Shown: one piece after another, positions 58,301 through 64,000 of the stretch
Layout: each line of letters begins with the position of its first letter
Position numbering within the stretch: the first letter of the stretch is position 1
NCBI GenBank assembly: GCA_025642075.2
Contig: JAODUO010000029.1
Span: forward strand, 5,001-69,000
DNA from: Ridgeia piscesae
Taxonomy: Eukaryota; Annelida; Polychaeta; Sabellida; Siboglinidae
Reading direction: 5' to 3'
DNA: 64,000 bases
Translations under genes and position numbers: made by a program
The notes under the pieces: generated by a model
The model's database searches: none
The model's input: only the letters and a program-made list of their open reading frames with translations
Told to the model about the DNA's origin: nothing

Positions 58301-61300
58301 ATTGGTTCAACAGCAGGCAGCACATAAATGTGGTAGAACACATCACAAATTAAATAAATTTCCCATCCAAGGAGCTGTTGTGTTATTTTCAAGTGTCACT
58401 GACCTGTGCCAGGAGCTGTTGGTGACGTCTGCCGTCTACCTGTTGACGACGCATCTCCAAGTCCTGTCTGCGTACCTCCGAGTCCTGGTGTCTACGGTCT
58501 TCTTCCATACGCCTGTCACAACAACAACCATCACCAGCCAAGTTACACACAGCAGACTTACAACAACGTCTACAACACTTGTCAGCGCCTCACATCAGGC
58601 ACACACAGGAGAGTAAATTAAAATATTAGTATTTAAAAAAACATTTTTGTGGCAATTTTTTACACAAGTTTATTTACATGCAAAATTACTGCTGGTGCAT
58701 GGTGGTCTTCCTAAATCTGAAACAATCGCAACTACACCACATCAGATTTGCTTGTGTTATGTTCATGACTTCCCAAGTAAAACACTCATTACCTCATGTC
58801 CATCCTGCGCTGCATTTCCAGGGAACGCTGTTCTTCTAACTTGCGCAACTCATCTTGACGGCGGAGCAAGTCTGTAACACGTACAGTTGAACAATTGACT
58901 AAATCCCGACATAACAGCATCGAACGTTATACAGTAAATGAAAAACAAAATAATGTAATATGTACACCAAATACTTTACATTTCGTTCCATTGATAAAAA
59001 AATTCCGTCAACTTCTCCAACCTGTGTTAAAATAAAAGATAAAAGCAACATAGTTTCAGCCAATTACGAGTAACTGTCAGCTAAATTCACAACTTTTTAG
59101 AAACACACCTTGACGGAGCATGTTAGCTTGATGATCAAGCTGCGCGTTGGCCATATCCATTTCCAGCTTTGCTTCACTCTCCTCGAGGTCACGTTTGAGG
59201 TTCTCATCCTGTTCATGGTGTATCGTGTACAAGTCCTTCCACTTCTGGCCAAATTCAAACTCAAACGAGCCTGGCTGAGCAAACCTGGGGGCCTGATCAC
59301 GCTCCCTAAAACAGACAGAGCAACCAACTCAGACTCGGTTGTTAGCTATTTTTACATCCTGTACTAGTATTTTTTTAAATCGTTAATATAAAATCATTTT
59401 ATATAAAATACATGAAGTGTGTATAAACACACTATATATATATATATATATTATATATATATATATATACACACACACATATATAAATGTCTCTTAACAG
59501 TTACCAATAGTTGTCACCAGCTCGACATGATATCTAGCCAGTATTCAACTAATTAACCATGTCTTGTTTATCTGGTCTTCAATAATCCACTCGTTTTGCA
59601 ATACACACATTTTATGTGGGAACTATCTTGGTAGCATGAATAATAAGGTTTTTGCTAATCCACCTTTTGTTTACAGACACAAAAACATTGGGAACCAAAG
59701 GGTATGTATAAATGAGACATGACTGCACCAACTGACTTATTCTGGATGTCTTACATCAGTAGCTTCTCATGTAACGACTACATCAAATAAATGTAATAAT
59801 TTAAGACTAACTTTGCAAATTCTGGATTCTTGTTCATGAATTTCTCTGGCAGTCCATCGATTTCATCTTTCTGCTCCAGCATTTCGACCACAACAGGACG
59901 AGGCGAACTGCAACAAAACCAAGAGTGTTTACATGCCTGTACATTCATGCATACTGGTGGCGGCAAACAAGCAGAACTAGCCTTACATAAGTTGTCGGCA
60001 CTGAAGAAGGAAACAAACATTTAACCAGGACACGGGATACAGCACAAACATCAATGAGATGTTATTAAGAGTTGATGTGAAGGACAACCAAATTATTTTA
60101 TTGTCAGCACTTACATGTTTGTTATATCATCAGTTTCAAAAACACTTATTAATGGTTAGAACTACACATACACTGATAAATTATTTTGTTAGGATACTTA
60201 CTCCAATCAGTCCAGTGGGAGTTTAGAGATCGAGATTCCTGCTTTATGAGTCAACTGAATAAACATTTCAAATTTTCTTCAAATACTAAGTGGCATTGCA
60301 TAGAAATTTTACATACACACAAAATAAGGATAGTGTAAAAATGTTCTTACGCAGACAGCAAGAAAACGCCTTCATTGACCCTTCGCAGAGCTGCCTGTGC
60401 ACCTGGCTTGCGGGCGAATTCCACAATTCCTTCACCGGTTGACTTGCCACGGTCATCCACAATCACAATGGCTCGTTCTATCTCACCAAACATGGAAAAT
60501 GCCTTCTCAAGCAATTCGTTTGAAATACAAGGGCTGAGATATTTGACGCGAAGAGCAGCGCCATGTGTAGCAAAACGGACTCGAAGCAGTCGTCCCTTTT
60601 TAAAGTATCCATCCAATGCTGCCTTTGCATTTTCAGCATTCTGTCGTGTGTCCTGAAAACACGAACAAATTTCGATTAAAACTGCTTTATGTGAATAAAG
60701 AATAAACACTTAATTTGTGTTTGTATGTTAACACATAAGACTGCACTATTATCTGTTGTTATTAATTTTATGGAATAGAAATAACAAGTTTTTAAATAAA
60801 ATCAAAGTATCATACATATAGAGAAGATATTATTTATTGAAAATAAAAATAATATGAGACAAAGTAGTTACTTTTTATGATGAAATATACAATTATTAAG
60901 TATAAGTATCACTTTGAAATTATGGCCACGTTTTAAATGGAGGAATATTTTATCTTTTCTACTTACCATGCGGATGAAACCAAAACCCCTTGACGTATTC
61001 AGATAAATTTCTGTAAACTGGCCGAATGGAGAAAACATTTTTTTGAATTCGTCCTCGGTTGTGTCATTTGGCAAGTTTCCCACGAATAATCGACATCTGC
61101 CTGTGAATTTCTTCTCGGAGATCTTCCCTTCAGAATCCGCATCTCCGCCTTTATTTGGAGACTGAGGTGGCTGTCGGTTTTTATTCTGAGAACTCTGGCC
61201 ACCACTCGCTGACTGGCCCCGTTGATCACCGCCTGGCGTACCTGGCTCTTGCTTCGGTTGTGGAGATTGAAATTTGGATCCCCTATCAAATGGCTTCGGT

Positions 61301-61404
61301 TTTTGGTCACTCTTTCGTCTATCATTCGTATGTCTCGACCCATGATCTGCCGCGCGCTTTGGTTGAGCAGACATTTCTGTTTTGATGTAGTTATTTCCTA
61401 CCAT
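49362..61404 (-). CDS. NONO: DBHS-family RNA/DNA-binding protein (NONO/SFPQ/PSPC1-like), 9 exons
   Basis: Minus-strand exons: 61404-60967, 60652-60351, 59907-59812, 59305-59109, 58871-58793, 58512-58404, 58098-57985, 57551-57405, 49883-49362; phases close exactly to 2004 nt, 667 aa. Domains in order: a basic, Gln/Pro-rich N-terminus; RRM1 ([10 protein letters not shown] at about residue 105, RGFGFIRM); RRM2 ([20 protein letters not shown]); the NOPS segment ([23 protein letters not shown]); a long charged coiled coil ([20 protein letters not shown] onward); and a Gly/Met-rich tail. The RRM1-RRM2-NOPS-coiled-coil order is unique to DBHS proteins, nuclear dimers acting in transcription, splicing, repair and, in mammals, paraspeckles. 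Invertebrates usually have one DBHS gene, so NONO/SFPQ orthology is not one-to-one. A nearer in-frame ATG at 61374 (MSAQPKR) is an alternative start. Intron 8 is 7.5 kb and could hide alternative 3' exons. Confidence 0.93.
49430..49690 (-). repeat. Coding minisatellite: PMG-x-[ED]-RG repeats in the DBHS C-terminus
   Basis: Within the last DBHS exon about a dozen units of [32 protein letters not shown] occur, with an 18-27 nt DNA unit that is conserved in sequence (CCCATTGGGCC on the + strand). The alternating acidic-Arg-Gly-Met pattern forms a low-complexity tail, as expected of phase-separating RNA-binding proteins. The protein then ends in a basic KRPRRF, a possible nuclear localisation signal. 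Confidence 0.8.
49884..57404 (-). other. DBHS intron 8 (7.5 kb)
   Basis: Bounded by donor ATG|GTAATG at 57405/57404 and acceptor AACAG at 49886-49884. AT-rich; no exon with similarity to a known family is visible. Many short ORFs occur on both strands but none is supported. Confidence 0.6.
59431..59470. repeat. (TA)n microsatellite
   Basis: Interrupted TA run followed by a short CA run in DBHS intron 3. Confidence 0.9.
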
Positions 61405-62040
61405 TTCACGCAAATCAAACAACGTTCAACACTCACGTCTTGCCACAAAGAAATAAAATACAAGATGGCGTCAAACGGCGCACATGCTCCCACGTGACTG
61501 CTTTTGGCGTGACGCGCACTGGCAGAATTAATTAAAAATAAGTATTGTGAAATGTAAGTGACTGCTCAACAGTGAAGTATATTCTTTGACGATATCAACC
61601 GAAAAAATATATTTGCTTATCGTAATTTCGCGAAATATAACCAACAGTTCAAACGAAATTAAAATAATGAGTTATCAATATTTTAAAGGACGATGCGCAT
61701 ATCGCACGCGGAGAGGACCAAAACTGAAAACGAGGTTCACATTCGTCGCGGATCGTTTGGACTGCGTTAAAGAGACGATTTTCACAACAAATTTCACGTT
61801 GTATTTAGCGTAATTGAAACGTTATATGCTGGGTTTTTTCACAGTAACAACTTGTATTGTATGTGATATTTATCATATTTTTAACAACATCCAGTTGATG
61901 GCTACCGCCGTAATATTTTGAAGAATCGCCGAAACTTGGATTCAAGATGCATTATGGCCGACTGGCCCCTTGACGAAAGAGCGGACTTTTTGAGCGCCGA
62001 TTGATTGACAAAAAGAAGGTGACATCATCTTTAGAAGATG
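61405..62040. promoter_or_regulatory. Divergent promoter region between the DBHS gene and the downstream + strand gene
   Basis: CpG-containing sequence just upstream of the DBHS ATG. On the + strand it contains AAGATGGCG (61462-61470, YY1-type), an E-box CACGTG (61491-61496) and TGACGCGC. A second CpG-rich patch at 61920-62020 ends in AAAGAAG|GTGACA, a possible noncoding first exon of the + strand gene. Roles are inferred from motifs and geometry. Confidence 0.45.
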
Positions 62041-63480
62041 GAGCTATCTGTATATATTTACTAGCGATTGTGTTTTGCTTAATACCGACATTGTGCTATC
62101 AGAAATATTAGATTATTATATTGGCCTAGTTTGTCCCGTTGATTGAGAATTTGTGGAACACATGAAACAGGGAGGTGTTATTACTCCACTTGTAGTGTCA
62201 TTTTATATTCATAGAATGATGACTAAATGCGAGTTATTATTGTACGACACTATGGAATGTGTACATGAATTGTCTTATGCCTAAATTATCTCATTCTGTA
62301 GAAATCAACAACATATTTTTCTGGTTGACACATTATTAGGTATAACTCAGTTGAGAAACGAGATCTCCCGTTTACAACTTTTCGCGCACCACCCATTTTC
62401 GCTCACTGTCACAAGCGACACAATTTTTTCGCCTTACGCGTTGTCATTTAAAATACGTTAACAACTTTTACATTTGTATGCGGCTCACTCGAAGTTGCAG
62501 CAATTGTAACATGTGTATCGCTATAATAAGTGAATTTGTGTAGGGTAGATCCAATAACCGTTCAGAATTCTCCCAAGTTTCAAAATCCAAGGCCAAGCAC
62601 TAGCAACAGGCTAGCTGGCGTAGACTTAGCTTAAAACGTAATTCAAACACCTCACTCTCTGCGGTCGTATAGGATTTAGTTTCCATACTGAATTACAACC
62701 AGGCCCAGGCCAGATCTACCGGTAGACAGTGTAGTCATGGTTTACCAGTTAAATGTTTCACATCTAGGTAATTATACCATTAACAGAACTTCAAGATTGG
62801 CCTTCTTAACGTCTCCTTGAACCGTCAAGAATTTTATTATTGTTGTTTATTAGCTAAATAAAAAAAGTATTGTGTAAATATTTACTAATTGCTAAATAAA
62901 TATTTACATTTTAACCCATTATACCACAGCCAGTTAAATTGGCTTGTGTCCCTGCTCGGCATGCTGCTCCCAGTGACTTTGCCATTTCTGGATCCTTGCA
63001 CATTTTAAACTATATCTTTAAAACTAATGATTTTATATAAATGCAAGTTGTATTTATTTTAATATTCATGTAATGAGCTTTTACAGTTGTGCAACTTTAG
63101 TGTTTATTTAAGAACAATATCCAAACTTTGCATTATTCCACTTTTTAGATATAACTAGTTCTTTTGCACGCATTACTGTTTACATGCACTAATTATTGTT
63201 TTGATACACTGCATTGCACCCAAAACGAAAGAAAAAAAAAATTCCTGTTCGCCCACCTGTATCCTCAGCATGTTGAGGCTAGGCGGTAACCCAGAAGAAG
63301 AAGAAGATATGTAGGTAACAAACAGAACATTACTATTCTGGACAACTATACACTATATGGTCGAATATCATACGTTCTATTTATAAAAGTGCATTAGATT
63401 CACTAGTGATCAAGCAATTGTGATGCTTTCGCTACATTTCCCCATGTGTTTACCTAGTGAGCAGTGTTTCTCCTGTGTTT
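62041..63480 (+). other. Probable 5' UTR intron of the downstream gene, no exon recognised
   Basis: AT-rich with a few CpG near 62340-62460. It ends in a pyrimidine-rich acceptor (TTCTCCTGTGTTTAG) exactly at the ATG at 63483. Confidence 0.45.
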
Positions 63481-63482
63481 AG

Positions 63483-64000
63483 ATGGACCTGGATGGAGAC
63501 GCAGTGGCTTCAGTTCCATCGAGTGATGACTGCAAGACAAGTGAAGATTTGACACCAGGTGTGTCGACAAAGTGCAACGGAATGGGTGATTCGGACAAGA
63601 ATGCGGTCACCGAAGTAAACCTGCTCTCCACAGGGACTGGTGGGGTTGACTTGAATGACAGTGATAGCGCAATTAATGCCATTGACATGTTTCTGGCTGA
63701 GAAAGGTTCGAATGGACATGAAGAAGAAAGTGATTCTGTAGTCGGTGAGAAAGAGGCAGAGAGTGAAGGGAACAACGTGGAGGGTGCAGGTGGGGTGAGT
63801 CTGTCAGAACACAGCACTGACAGTTCCACCAGTGTGTCCAACAGGTCACACGATGACAACACAGACTCTAACATCACGCCGTCACAAGGTGATGACTCGT
63901 CAACACAACCGCCACAGGTCGAATCTGGTGACACCACTCAGGACAGAGAATGCTTGGAGAAAGACGACTTGACACTGACGGAAGAAGAGGAACATGAAGC
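63483..64000 (+). CDS. Acidic Ser/Thr-rich protein, N-terminal exon (unrecognised, runs off the window)
   Basis: The ATG directly follows a strong acceptor (TCTCCTGTGTTTAG) and the frame stays open through 172 codons to the end of the window. The protein begins MDLDGDAVASVPSSDD, contains a less disordered patch around residues 60-75 (SAINAIDMFLAEKG), and otherwise is rich in Glu, Asp, Ser and Thr (SEHSTDSSTSVSNRS, LTLTEEEEHE). No signal peptide or membrane segment is visible; it looks like the disordered N-terminus of a nuclear or cytoplasmic regulator. The base composition is GC-richer than the flanks, supporting real coding sequence. The family cannot be named from this part. Confidence 0.65.
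   Translation, partial: MDLDGDAVASVPSSDDCKTSEDLTPGVSTKCNGMGDSDKNAVTEVNLLSTGTGGVDLNDSDSAINAIDMFLAEKGSNGHEEESDSVVGEKEAESEGNNVEGAGGVSLSEHSTDSSTSVSNRSHDDNTDSNITPSQGDDSSTQPPQVESGDTTQDRECLEKDDLTLTEEEEHE

Overview
This is animal nuclear DNA, AT-rich and intron-rich, most plausibly from a lophotrochozoan invertebrate such as a mollusc. All calls rest on reading the sequence only. The clade is inferred from the gene content (an invertebrate CARF, a Na/K-ATPase beta subunit, a DBHS protein), small exons in long repeat-filled introns, a CR1-clade LINE, and abundant MITE-like elements and minisatellites. No bacterial-type operons are present.

Layout. 1-770 is simple-sequence repeat. 985-6175 is a decayed CR1-like LINE flanked on both sides by a palindromic GTTGGCCCAAC minisatellite. 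6.2-10.4 kb has a CpG-containing, promoter-like stretch, a MITE and a tRNA-like SINE fragment. 10.49-23.44 kb (+) holds a complete 12-exon gene for the calcium-responsive transcription factor CARF; its exon phases close exactly to 801 aa. Its introns carry two hAT-type MITE copies, a roughly 2.5-kb 23-bp minisatellite, a long foldback element, and a 29-bp tandem repeat that multiplies the exon-4 splice donor. 25.72-36.72 kb (+) is a Na+/K+-ATPase beta subunit of 322 aa in 7 exons (the first tentative), with a second, inverted and deleted LINE copy in one intron and a 45-bp minisatellite in the last intron.

39.1-43.3 kb (-) is the most notable region. Twelve copies of a 67-71 nt box C/D snoRNA lie on the minus strand, interleaved with small spliced-looking exons and ending at a poly(A) signal. 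This looks like a snoRNA host gene. The guide next to box D' is complementary to the universal 18S rRNA 530-loop (GCGGUAAUUC). The box+5 rule predicts methylation of the U equivalent to human 18S Um627, the SNORD65 target. Seven copies form a recent tandem array with a dimeric higher-order period.

49.36-61.40 kb (-) is a complete nine-exon DBHS (NONO/SFPQ/PSPC1 family) gene of 667 aa with an unusual C-terminal PMG-x-[ED]-RG repeat. Its promoter region is shared head-to-head with a gene on the + strand whose first coding exon (63483 to the window end) encodes an acidic Ser/Thr-rich protein I do not recognise.

The genes are independent eukaryotic units, so no operon logic applies. CARF and ATP1B are co-directional; ATP1B and the snoRNA host are convergent; the DBHS gene and the acidic gene are divergent.
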